From NCBI GenBank assembly GCA_016927315.1, contig JAFGMV010000091.1, positions 1 to 45,988 on the forward strand: a DNA stretch of 45,988 nt, given 5' to 3'. Of the stretch, positions 34,127 through 42,690 are shown piece by piece (the first letter of the stretch is position 1; every line of letters begins with the position of its first letter). The notes below the pieces were generated by a model. It had not been told where the DNA came from and did not search any database. It worked only from the letters and a program-made list of their open reading frames with translations. Position numbers and translations under genes: made by a program. The DNA comes from Anaerolineales bacterium (GTDB taxonomy: Bacteria > Chloroflexota > Anaerolineae > Anaerolineales > Villigracilaceae).

Positions 34127-35347
34127 ATGCCTGTTCCTGTCATTATTGATGCTGTCCGCACCCCGGTCGGCAGCCTGGGCGGCGCACTCGCCCCAGTCCG
34201 GACAGATGACCTGGCTGCGCACGTCATCAAGGCCATCTTGGAACGGAATGCGCTTGACCCCGCCCTGGTGGAGGAAGTCTACTTTGGATGCGCAAACCAG
34301 GCCGGTGAAGACAACCGCAACGTGGCCCGCATGGCGGCTTTACTGGCAGGTATGCCGGTTGAAGCAGCCGGGGTAACCTTCAACCGCCTATGCGCCTCTG
34401 GTTTGAATGCGGTCAACCAGGCTGCCAGGGCTATCAGGGCCGGTGAAGGGGACATTTTCATCGCCGGTGGGGTCGAGTCGATGTCCCGGGCGCCTTACTC
34501 CCTGCCCAAGGCAGAGCAGGGCTACCCCTGGGGGAACCTGACCGCATACGATACCGCCCTGGGCTGGCGCTATCCCAATCCTGTAATGGAAGCCTCTCAC
34601 GGCACCGATGCCATGGGAGTTACTGCTGAGAATATCGCTGCCATGAAACCCCACATCACCCGTGAACAGCAAGACACCTTTGCCCTGCGCTCTCACCAGA
34701 ACGCCATCGCTGCCATCGACAGTGGGAAGTTCGCCGAGGAGATTGCCCCGGTTAGCATCCCGCAGGGCAAAGGAACCCCTATCTCCGTAGATACCGACGA
34801 ACGCCCCCGGCGTAAAACCTCCATAGAAGCCCTGGGCAGGCTCAAACCCGCTTTCCGGGCTGAGGGCACCGTCACGGCCGGCAATGCCTCTGGCCTGAAT
34901 GACGGCGCCGCAGCGCTGCTCTTGATGGACGAAGAAAAAGCAGATCAACTGGGTCTTAAACCCATGGTGCGTATCCTGGCCTCCGCTGCAGCCGGGGTTC
35001 CCCCGCGTATTATGGGAATGGGTCCTGTCCCGGCCACAAAGAAAGCCCTGCAGCGCGCCGGGCTGAAAATCGAAGACCTGGGGCTGGTAGAGATCAACGA
35101 AGCCTTTGCCATCCAGACCCTGGCGGTTATCGAAGACCTGGGACTGGAGCAAGAAATCGTAAACGTCAACGGCGGGGCGATTGCCCTCGGGCATCCGCTG
35201 GGCTGTTCAGGCGCCCGCATCTTGACCACACTACTACATGAGATGAAACGCCGTGCAGCGGATGCCGACCACCCATATTATGGACTGGCAACGCTGTGTG
35301 TGGGCGTTGGACAGGGCGAGGCGACCATTGTGGAATGGATCGGGTAA
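34127..35347 (+). CDS. thiolase (acetyl-CoA C-acyltransferase)
   Basis: A 406-residue type II thiolase from the ATG at 34127, five bases after GGAGG. An earlier ATG at 34088 lacks a ribosome site. The acyl-carrying cysteine is C89 in [11 protein letters not shown], the histidine is in [16 protein letters not shown] near 355, and the second cysteine is in [14 protein letters not shown] near the end, where most members read CIGGGQG. Thiolases either condense two acetyl-CoA or cleave 3-ketoacyl-CoA in beta-oxidation; sequence similarity to 3-oxoadipyl-CoA thiolases is visible but not decisive. No other beta-oxidation gene is adjacent. Confidence 0.93.
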   Translation: MPVPVIIDAVRTPVGSLGGALAPVRTDDLAAHVIKAILERNALDPALVEEVYFGCANQAGEDNRNVARMAALLAGMPVEAAGVTFNRLCASGLNAVNQAARAIRAGEGDIFIAGGVESMSRAPYSLPKAEQGYPWGNLTAYDTALGWRYPNPVMEASHGTDAMGVTAENIAAMKPHITREQQDTFALRSHQNAIAAIDSGKFAEEIAPVSIPQGKGTPISVDTDERPRRKTSIEALGRLKPAFRAEGTVTAGNASGLNDGAAALLLMDEEKADQLGLKPMVRILASAAAGVPPRIMGMGPVPATKKALQRAGLKIEDLGLVEINEAFAIQTLAVIEDLGLEQEIVNVNGGAIALGHPLGCSGARILTTLLHEMKRRAADADHPYYGLATLCVGVGQGEATIVEWIG

Positions 35348-35371
35348 TTCCCGGGAAATATGGAGGCAAAA

Positions 35372-36547
35372 ATGAAAACGAAACTTATCCTTGGTTTGAC
35401 CATCCTGCTGAGCCTGGCTTGTTCCCTACCGTCACAGCTTTTCCCCCAGGCTGAAGCGACCGAAGATGTCCGTCAAGCTGCACCTGAACCTGTCGCACAA
35501 GCTGCCGCCACCCCACAGGGTGAGTTTGTGCTGGCGCCACAAATAATTAACATCCAGATGCTGGATGAACAAAACGGTTGGGCGCTGACAGCCGACCAAC
35601 TGCTGCGTACCTGGGACGGCGGCGCCCGCTGGTATGCCATCCGCCTGCCCGGGGACCCCATCCTGGGGTACAGCGCCAACATGGATTTCTCGAAAACCGG
35701 CTGGGGCTGGCTGCTGACTTTTAAAGAATCTACAGACCCCAACGCCAACGGTATCCTGTACCAGACCAGAGACAATGGCCAGAACTGGACCTCCAACCCG
35801 GTCCCGTTCAACAGCGGGTCCCTGTCCTTTATCGATCCCCAGCATGCCTGGGCAATGGCCGGATTGGGCGTCGGCGCCGGTTCGAATGCAGTGGCTATCT
35901 TCCAGACCGTGGATGGCGGCAGCACCTGGAAGCAGGTATATACCAACGATCCCACCCTGGCGAATTCATCCGACAGTCTGCCCTTAGGCGGCCTGAAAGC
36001 CGGCCTGGCCGCAGGCAGCATGCAGACGGCCTGGATCAGCGGCACTACCTATGCTCCCGGCCAGATCTACTTCTTTCGCAGTGATGATGGCGGCCAGACC
36101 TGGGCCTCGGTAGAGGTCCCGCTGCCGCCGGGTGCAAACCAGGAGACCATGTTCGCAGTTTACTCTGCACCGATCTTCATGTCCCTCGAGCGGGCGATCC
36201 TGCCGGTGCGCGTATACGGGGAACCCAGCATGCTGAATATCTATACCTCACAGGATGGCGGCTACACCTGGACACCCAGCCTGTCCCCGGTTCCCGATGG
36301 CAGGCAGTCAGATTTCTTCTCAGCATCAGAAGGGATTGTTTGGGATGGAATGAAATTTCACCTGACGACCGACAGCGCCCAGAGCTGGATCACAGTTACC
36401 CCAAATATTGGTTTTGGCGAGAACTTCGCCCTGATGGATTATGTCAGCCGTACAACCGGCTGGGTGGTTACGGGTGATGCAGATGGGAATCGCTCCCTCT
36501 ACAGAACCACGGATGGAGGCGCCACCTGGACCGTGCTAACCCCTTGA
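35372..36547 (+). CDS. Asp-box (BNR-repeat) propeller lipoprotein, Ycf48-like
   Basis: A 391-residue lipoprotein from the ATG at 35372, five bases past GGAGG; an ATG four codons earlier overlaps that site. The lipobox LSLAC lies near residue 17, then a short Ala/Pro linker. The body holds about six Asp-box repeats of the S/T-x-D-G-G-x-T-W kind (TWDGGARW, TRDNGQNW, TVDGGSTW, SDDGGQTW, SQDGGYTW, TTDGGATW), each after a GWA-like strand, the layout of a beta-propeller such as Ycf48 or sialidase-like proteins. Function at the cell surface is unknown. It follows the thiolase by 24 bases, an unexpected partner. Confidence 0.85.
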   Translation: MKTKLILGLTILLSLACSLPSQLFPQAEATEDVRQAAPEPVAQAAATPQGEFVLAPQIINIQMLDEQNGWALTADQLLRTWDGGARWYAIRLPGDPILGYSANMDFSKTGWGWLLTFKESTDPNANGILYQTRDNGQNWTSNPVPFNSGSLSFIDPQHAWAMAGLGVGAGSNAVAIFQTVDGGSTWKQVYTNDPTLANSSDSLPLGGLKAGLAAGSMQTAWISGTTYAPGQIYFFRSDDGGQTWASVEVPLPPGANQETMFAVYSAPIFMSLERAILPVRVYGEPSMLNIYTSQDGGYTWTPSLSPVPDGRQSDFFSASEGIVWDGMKFHLTTDSAQSWITVTPNIGFGENFALMDYVSRTTGWVVTGDADGNRSLYRTTDGGATWTVLTP

Positions 36548-36578
36548 ATTCATACCGGAGCAGCTATTGACCAGCCGC

Positions 36579-36609
36579 TGTCCTTACCGGCTTCAGACAG
36601 ATAAGGACA
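36579..36609. terminator. hairpin between convergent genes, possible terminator
   Basis: TGTCCTTA and TAAGGACA form an 8-bp stem with a 15-base loop between the ends of the lipoprotein and SLC13 genes. There is no T-run on either strand, so termination is uncertain. Confidence 0.3.
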
Positions 36610-36632
36610 ACAGTCAAATGGGGATGAATATA

Positions 36633-38423
36633 CTATGGAAACAATGGGAAGAATATCGGCAGGGCAATCATCGTATTAATAAACAGGAAGAATGTCAGCA
36701 GGATGCCTACACGCGCATAATCAAAAAACTTATAACCCCCGGGCCCAAAAACCAGCACATTCGCTTTATGCCCCACCGGTGTCAGGAAACTGGTGGCGGC
36801 GCCGATGACTACAGCCAGGGTAAACGTCAGGTGGTTGGCGCCAAGGCTGAAAGCAGTATCGAGTGCAATTGGGACTACCAGCACCATGGCCGCAGCGTTG
36901 GACATAGGCTGGGTAATCAAGGCTGCCAGCAAATAAACACCCGCCAATGCCGCCATAGGCCCCAAACCACCAATAACGCCGAGCAGCAGATCAGCAATAT
37001 ACCGGGCTGTTCCGCTCGTTTCCATGGCAGTGCCCAACGGCAGCATCCCTGCGACCAGGAAAACTGTACGCCAATCGATACTATCATAGGCTTCATCCAT
37101 GGTCAGGCAGCGTGTCAGGACCATCCCAACCGCGCCAACTACCATGGCTATGGAAATATCCAGCCCCAAGAACAACACCAGTCCAACAACCAGCACCATC
37201 AGTCCGATAGCAATCGGCATCTTGCGTTTGCGGCTTTCAGGAAATTTGAGCGGTTCCAGGACAAGGAAATCATCATTCTCCTGCAGTGAAGGCAGGCGAT
37301 GGCGCGGTCCTTGCAGCAGCAGGTTATCCCCGAACTGCAGGCGTACGCTGCGCAAACGCTTGGTAATTACTTCCCCATAACGCCGGATCGCCAGCACAGT
37401 GAAGCCATAACGCTCTCGAAACTGTAAGGACCTCAAACTCCGGTTAACCATCGAAGACCGTGGCGCCAGTGTCGCCTCTACAAAACCGATATCATCCGTA
37501 CCGAGCGCATCCATATCAACCAGGCGCTTGCTTTCATTGGCTGTCACCAGGCCTAGTTCCTTTCTGGCACGCATAAGATTTTCTGCAGAACCTTCAATCA
37601 ATAAAATATCATCCGGTAAGATAACTGTACTCCGTTCAAGCGTTTTTAGGGTTTTGAAGGCGCGCACAATGGCTATCACTGTCAGGTCGTAGTATTCACC
37701 CAACTTTGATTCGATCAAGGTTTGCCCGGCCAGCTTTCCATCAGGCAGCACACGTACTTCAGACATATAAGCGCGCAGCTGCTGCGAAGCCTGCTCGTCA
37801 CTGGGCGCCTTTCTGACAGGCAGCAAGTGCCTACCGATGAACACCATATACAGGATCCCTGTAACAAAGACGACAATCCCAATTGGCGTGAAATCGAAGA
37901 AGCCGAAGGTAGGAAGCCCATTTTCAGCGACAATGCTGGTGGCCAGAATATTGGCAGGGGTACCAATCAATGTCAGTTTGCCTCCCAACAAGGATGAAAA
38001 GGATAGTGGGATGAGCAGTTTTGAAACAGGGACCCTGGTATGTTTGGACACACTAATCACCGCTGGTAACAACATTGCGGTTGCACCCACATTATTCATA
38101 AATGCAGACATCACCCCACAGGTCAACATGATTACTGCGATAAGGCGCGCCTCACTTTTCCCCGAGATACGCAGGATAAATTTCCCCAGGATATCGGCAA
38201 CACCGGTTTTGAATAGTCCCCCGGAAACAATATATACCGCCCAGACGGTAATCACTGCTGAATTAGAAAATCCAGCAAATACTTCCTTGGGGCCAACCAG
38301 CCCCGTTAATCCAACCGTGAGCAGGACCAGCAAGGCTACCACATCCACACGCAGCTTTTCAGTACCAAAAACGATCAAAGCACCGACGATGATCGCCAAT
38401 GTGAGCGCAATTTGAGGGGTCAT
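36633..38423 (-). CDS. SLC13-type (DASS) anion transporter with two RCK-C domains
   Basis: A 596-residue transporter. Two blocks of membrane segments (about residues 3-200 and 400-595) flank a soluble insert with two RCK/TrkA-C domains at about 215-292 and 310-393. Conserved Asn-containing turns typical of the family are in FMNNVGATAMLLP near 118 and QPMSNAAAMVLVVP near 505, each with a GxxA/GTPAN or TPVGHKANVL partner. This size and layout are those of sulfate, citrate or dicarboxylate permeases of the SLC13/CitMHS group. The substrate is not readable. AAGGA precedes the ATG. It is alone on the minus strand. Confidence 0.9.
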   Translation of the reverse strand: MTPQIALTLAIIVGALIVFGTEKLRVDVVALLVLLTVGLTGLVGPKEVFAGFSNSAVITVWAVYIVSGGLFKTGVADILGKFILRISGKSEARLIAVIMLTCGVMSAFMNNVGATAMLLPAVISVSKHTRVPVSKLLIPLSFSSLLGGKLTLIGTPANILATSIVAENGLPTFGFFDFTPIGIVVFVTGILYMVFIGRHLLPVRKAPSDEQASQQLRAYMSEVRVLPDGKLAGQTLIESKLGEYYDLTVIAIVRAFKTLKTLERSTVILPDDILLIEGSAENLMRARKELGLVTANESKRLVDMDALGTDDIGFVEATLAPRSSMVNRSLRSLQFRERYGFTVLAIRRYGEVITKRLRSVRLQFGDNLLLQGPRHRLPSLQENDDFLVLEPLKFPESRKRKMPIAIGLMVLVVGLVLFLGLDISIAMVVGAVGMVLTRCLTMDEAYDSIDWRTVFLVAGMLPLGTAMETSGTARYIADLLLGVIGGLGPMAALAGVYLLAALITQPMSNAAAMVLVVPIALDTAFSLGANHLTFTLAVVIGAATSFLTPVGHKANVLVFGPGGYKFFDYARVGILLTFFLFINTMIALPIFFPLFP

Positions 38424-38715
38424 GTATGATCCTTCATGTCATTCAACGGCATAGGTGCATATTTCCAGGCACCAATTGATGAGAAACCCAAAGAGCATGT
38501 ACTATGTTAATTTACGACCCGGTGATATCTAACTTTACTATTTTTTAGTGGATTGATTTATATTGCTAGTATAGCATACAAGAATTTCACGAATGCCTTC
38601 ACAATCATGGAACCGCAAACCCTGGAAAAAGGAATCGTTGGGGAATGCAACTTTTTTGGACAACAATCATCTAAATTACATCTGACTGGAAAGTATCCAT
38701 ATAAGGAGAATTGCA

Positions 38716-38922
38716 ATGAATATCAAAGTAAACGAAGCTGGCTGGGATCGTATTTCCCGGATCGTGGTTGGGGTGTTGTTGTTTGTCATTGGTCTGACAA
38801 GCGTCGTCAGTGGTGCTTTGAGCTGGGTTGCCTATGGATTCGGGACAATCCTGTTGGTGACCGGAATTATTGGCTTTTGTCCATTGTATCGATTATTCAA
38901 TTTCAGTACCAGCAAGAATTAA
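38716..38922 (+). CDS. DUF2892 small membrane protein
   Basis: A 68-residue protein with two membrane segments (about 16-32 and 37-52). It has the DUF2892 (YgaP-like inner membrane) pattern: an N-terminal NEAGWDRISRIVVG, a Gly-rich middle, and FCPLYRLFNFST at the end, where the GxCPLYxLxG motif is usual. AAGGAG stands before the ATG. The function of the family is unknown; members are often near sulfur-transfer or redox genes, but none is adjacent here. A terminator follows. Confidence 0.9.
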   Translation: MNIKVNEAGWDRISRIVVGVLLFVIGLTSVVSGALSWVAYGFGTILLVTGIIGFCPLYRLFNFSTSKN

Positions 38923-38945
38923 CCACCAACCGTACCAGGATTTGG

Positions 38946-38976
38946 AACGGCGCGTGCAAAACGCGCCGTTTGCTTT
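38946..38976 (+). terminator. rho-independent terminator after the DUF2892 gene
   Basis: AACGGCGCGT and ACGCGCCGTT make a perfect 10-bp stem around GCAAA, followed by TTTGCTTT. It lies 23 bases after the stop codon. Confidence 0.85.
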
Positions 38977-39035
38977 AATTTTAAACTGTGGCAAAATAGA
39001 CTTATGAGAAAATTTAGATCATTCCTGGCTGCTTT

Positions 39036-41309
39036 ATGAAAGCACGGGTGAAAAAACTGCTTGATATGCTCCGGTCCGATATAAAAGAAAATGAGCTGGG
39101 CATATCCATTTCAAACAAGCTGATCATCACCGTTGGGGTCCTTTACCTGGGCTGGCATTTTGTGGCCACCTTGGGTTTTCCTCAGATTTTCAGCCCCTAT
39201 ATCTGGATCAGTACCATGACCATGCTGGTAACTACCCTGCTGGCATTGAGACTTATAAATCATTATTACCACATTGCACACACGATCTGGATTCTTGGAT
39301 TGGTCATTACCATCCTAGAGATGTATGCCCGTTTCCAGCTTCCCGAGATCATGCTTTTCCTGGCCTTCATCCCAATGATGGCCATCGTCACCACAGGCTA
39401 TTTTGGAACAACCCTGGTAGAGATATTTATCATCATCCTGATTGCCTCACTGCCAAGAATTGAACTCCTGCCCGTCCTCCCCACTGGCTATGGCGCAGGT
39501 GTTATTCTGGGCAGCTTCTTTATAGCCTTTCTAGGATGGAGTATCTCCAGTAACATGCTTTCTGCTATTGAAGCTTCCTCTTATCACTATTACCGGGCTC
39601 GCGACCTGCTGGATGAAACCCGCATTCACCGGGCCGAGATTAGCAAGATGCTTAAAGAGCGTACCAAGATCAACTATCAGCTTGAACGGCTGAATAAAAT
39701 GCTGCAGGCAGCGACCATCAGGGCTGAGGAAGCCCGGGCACAGCGCGATCGCTTTATTCTTGCGATCAGTCATGAACTGCGGAACCCACTTAACTTCATC
39801 ATTGGCTTTAGCGATCTGATGGTCAATTCTCCAGAGACCTATGCTGACACAGAGAAATGGCCTTCGGGACTGTACACAGACATCCAAGAAATTTACCAGA
39901 GCAGCACACACCTTCTCGGCCTGATCAATGATATTTTGGATATGGGGCAAATCGATGCCCAGGGAATGTCCATCTTCCGGGATGATATCTATTTGGAAGA
40001 GATCGTTTCCGAAGTGCAGGTCATGGTCGAACGAGCCTTCCAGCAAAAGGGTCTCTATCTCACCATAGAGATTGAGCCAGACCTGCCCATGATCTTTGTC
40101 GACCGCACCCGGATTCGGCAGGTGTTGATCAACCTGATCAATAACAGCCTGCGATTTACAGACCAGGGTGGGGTCACCATCTGCGCCAAAAGAATGGATG
40201 ACTGTATCCAGGTGAGCGTGGAAGACACAGGAGCAGGGATTGCTTCCAGAGATATTCCAAAAATATTTGAGGATTTCCGTCAGGCTGATGCAGACAACTG
40301 GCGACGCCGTGAAGGGACCGGCCTTGGTTTGCCTATCAGCCGCCGGTTTGTGGAACTGCACGGAGGCAAAATGTGGCTGGATAGTACCTTAGGAAAAGGC
40401 ACCCGTTTCTTCTTCACAATCCCTATCCTGCAGCCTCCCCAAGATCCGGAAAAACTTGCCTCACCAGACAATCAAGAAGACAATCCGGAGACACAAAAAG
40501 AGCAGCCTGAAAAGATCCAGAAATTGATACTCTTATTCTCCCCTAACCCACTCATGCACCGTATGGCACGCAACTGGCTTGAATCTTACCAGGTAGCTTC
40601 TTATGAAAACCTGGACGACATCCAGATCAGGGTCAAACGGCATCTGCCGCAGGCAATTTTCATCGACAAGGTCTTGCTGGATAGTGGTCAAACCATTAGT
40701 TCCAATGAATTGCCTTATCCAATTCCCATTATCAGCTTTCATACACCCGGTTTTCTGGGACGAACCCGTCAACTTCCTGAAGGTATCTCTGACTACTTGG
40801 TCAAACCAATCCAGCGTCAGGTACTGATCGAGACCGTTTCGAACCTCGGAGAAGAAGTAAAAACACTGCTTGTCACTGAAGACGACCCGGCAATGGTACG
40901 CTTCATTAAACAGGCGCTTAAGTCATCAGATTCAGAAACCCGCATCCAGGATTATCAAATCCTGAGTGCCCAGAGTGGGGAAGAAACCATCAGGATCATC
41001 AGCGAACAGCAGATTGATGCCATCTTGCTTGACCTGCGCTTACCGGATATGCATGGGTGGATCATCATGGATTATGTTCTTACCATTCCATCTGATCGCC
41101 GCCCAAAGGTTGTGATCATATCTGCCGAAGATCTACCGCAAGTATTGTTCACACAAGGTCAAAATGTACTTGATATCACACTCAATCGCCCCCTCTCACA
41201 AACGGAACTGCCTGAGATCCTTAACGCACTGACAACCTCTATTCGCCCAGTTTATCCAAAATCGGGGGATCTAATTTCATCAGGGAAGCCAGAAGCCCCT
41301 TCTGCGTAA
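39036..41309 (+). CDS. hybrid sensor histidine kinase with two atypical receiver domains
   Basis: A 757-residue protein. About six membrane segments occupy residues 25-175, then a coiled coil (about 185-240). The dimerisation domain has the phospho-acceptor H246 in ISHELRNPL; ATP-binding boxes are INLINNSLRF (366), VEDTGAGIA (395) and GTGLGLPIS (427). Two receiver domains follow. The first (about 495-605) lacks the acidic pair at its first strand (LLFSPNP) though D544 and K590 remain. The second (about 608-730) has E615, D616, D617 and the acceptor D666 but shows arginine instead of the usual lysine (LNRPL, 718). The ligand is unknown. Its 3' end overlaps the convergent response regulator gene by 71 bases. 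No clear ribosome site. Confidence 0.9.
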   Translation: MKARVKKLLDMLRSDIKENELGISISNKLIITVGVLYLGWHFVATLGFPQIFSPYIWISTMTMLVTTLLALRLINHYYHIAHTIWILGLVITILEMYARFQLPEIMLFLAFIPMMAIVTTGYFGTTLVEIFIIILIASLPRIELLPVLPTGYGAGVILGSFFIAFLGWSISSNMLSAIEASSYHYYRARDLLDETRIHRAEISKMLKERTKINYQLERLNKMLQAATIRAEEARAQRDRFILAISHELRNPLNFIIGFSDLMVNSPETYADTEKWPSGLYTDIQEIYQSSTHLLGLINDILDMGQIDAQGMSIFRDDIYLEEIVSEVQVMVERAFQQKGLYLTIEIEPDLPMIFVDRTRIRQVLINLINNSLRFTDQGGVTICAKRMDDCIQVSVEDTGAGIASRDIPKIFEDFRQADADNWRRREGTGLGLPISRRFVELHGGKMWLDSTLGKGTRFFFTIPILQPPQDPEKLASPDNQEDNPETQKEQPEKIQKLILLFSPNPLMHRMARNWLESYQVASYENLDDIQIRVKRHLPQAIFIDKVLLDSGQTISSNELPYPIPIISFHTPGFLGRTRQLPEGISDYLVKPIQRQVLIETVSNLGEEVKTLLVTEDDPAMVRFIKQALKSSDSETRIQDYQILSAQSGEETIRIISEQQIDAILLDLRLPDMHGWIIMDYVLTIPSDRRPKVVIISAEDLPQVLFTQGQNVLDITLNRPLSQTELPEILNALTTSIRPVYPKSGDLISSGKPEAPSA

Positions 41310-42447
41310 CCGGTTTTTTCAGAAAATCCGCCGCCCCCAGTGATTTCGCTAACTCTGTCGCCTCCCAGGCAGAACAGATAATCACCGGTATCTCCTTGGT
41401 CTCGGCATTCAGACGCAGTTCCTGAAGTACTTCCCAGCCATCAACATTGGGCATCATCACATCCAACAAAATCAATACCGGCTTTAATTGTTCCACTGAC
41501 TGCATTACGCGTGTGGAATCAGAAACACCGATAACATCGAAATCAATCTGTGCCAGATAGCGCTGGTACATTCTCAAGGCTGGCTGCTGGTCATCAACAA
41601 CCAGGATCACTGGACGTTCTTTCACCAGTACAGAAAGTTTAAATACAACCTGTCCGCTGCGGCCCGAACTGGGATACTCTTCTACTAATTCAGCTCCAAT
41701 TTGCTCTACCCAATAACGCAGCGATCGAAAAGCATCTTCTCGTTCGTCATCCGAGGCCTCTTCCCAGGTATTGTCTACCCAGACCCGAATACACACTTCC
41801 GCTTTTCCTGAGATCTGGTTTGCTCTGATCTCAATCTTCTGGCCGGCTTCCAGTGAAAAAGCATAATTACCCAAAGTAAACAGGATCTGGCGTAAGATGA
41901 TCCTGTCAGTCAGGACAGTCATGCTAGTGGGCGGATGAACGAACTGGAATTCCACGCCGTCCGACTGGGCATATGACCGCAGTGTATCGATCACCCCCTG
42001 AGTGACCTGGTTTAGATCCAGCGATTCTGATTGTAATTCGTACCCCTTTGAATTGCCATCCGTATCATCCTGTGATAGTTTATGGAAAACATTATTCCAG
42101 ATATTTACAGACAGCGCCTGCAGTGCCCGGCTGTGATCGCGCCGCAGTTGCCGGCCGCTGATATGCAATTGGTTCGCCAATACTTTTGGAGAAACGCCTT
42201 CAACATAGCGCCCCAGCAGGATCATGTAAGGGCGCCACTCAGGTGCATCTGGCATGGGCTCATCACCTGGAGGTCGTAAGCGCTCGATACCCTGTTTGAT
42301 AACCTGCTGGATATACTCTGCCCGGCTGTCAAACCCTCCCGGTAACGGCTCAACCATTTCAGCCAATGGGTGCGTTTCCAGGGACACATAATCGAATATG
42401 TGTGTCATCATGTCTTTGAAGAGGTCATTAAAAGTATTATGATCCAT
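41239..42447 (-). CDS. response regulator with HTH-like and degenerate ATPase-like regions before a C-terminal receiver
   Basis: A 402-residue protein, AGGA before the ATG. Residues about 40-125 contain an HTH-like segment (YVEGVSPKVLANQLHISGRQLRRDHSRALQAL). Residues about 143-275 resemble a histidine-kinase ATP-binding domain in order of elements (DRIILRQILFTLGNYAFSL as N-box) but without a DxGxG loop, so ATP binding is doubtful. Residues 278-392 are a canonical receiver: D285, D286, acceptor D329, S359 and K378. The receiver is at the C-terminus, the reverse of usual response regulators. It is convergent with, and overlaps, the hybrid kinase gene, which may be its partner. Output (DNA binding or other) is inferred only. 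Confidence 0.8.
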   Translation of the reverse strand: MDHNTFNDLFKDMMTHIFDYVSLETHPLAEMVEPLPGGFDSRAEYIQQVIKQGIERLRPPGDEPMPDAPEWRPYMILLGRYVEGVSPKVLANQLHISGRQLRRDHSRALQALSVNIWNNVFHKLSQDDTDGNSKGYELQSESLDLNQVTQGVIDTLRSYAQSDGVEFQFVHPPTSMTVLTDRIILRQILFTLGNYAFSLEAGQKIEIRANQISGKAEVCIRVWVDNTWEEASDDEREDAFRSLRYWVEQIGAELVEEYPSSGRSGQVVFKLSVLVKERPVILVVDDQQPALRMYQRYLAQIDFDVIGVSDSTRVMQSVEQLKPVLILLDVMMPNVDGWEVLQELRLNAETKEIPVIICSAWEATELAKSLGAADFLKKPVTQKGLLASLMKLDPPILDKLGE

Positions 42448-42491
42448 TTTCTTCCTGTCCGCCAGATGGCCGCCAGGCGTCCGTTTATGTA

Positions 42492-42520
42492 TTGAGTTCT
42501 TTGACGTGAATTCCTATAAT
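42492..42520 (+). promoter_or_regulatory. sigma-70-type promoter of the sugar ABC operon
   Basis: TTGAGT and a perfect TATAAT are 17 bases apart. Start near 42527 would give a leader of about 165 bases before the ATG at 42691. The leader contains CCGGAGGTGATTATCAC at 42601, which matches the 16S anti-Shine-Dalgarno closely but has no normal start codon after it. Confidence 0.65.
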
Positions 42521-42690
42521 TTATTTTAACCGATCACACGACAAAGTAAATATCGGTCATGAGACATTCAATAATCCCCGTACAAATTAATCGACTATAT
42601 CCGGAGGTGATTATCACAAGATTTGTTTAAACCAATCCGTACACGTTCGTAAACCAAACCTTTCAAAATAAAACAAGGAGTAAGAGAAAG

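Noticed and set aside
34388..35194. 268-codon minus-strand frame
   Set aside because: It is antisense inside the thiolase gene, whose catalytic motifs are intact; a shadow frame.
36567..37289. 240-codon plus-strand frame
   Set aside because: It lies antisense within the SLC13 transporter gene and is rich in Gln, His and Asn, as expected for a shadow of a membrane protein gene.
38553..38978. 141-codon plus-strand frame
   Set aside because: It overlaps the DUF2892 gene in another frame and runs into its terminator; it has no ribosome site.
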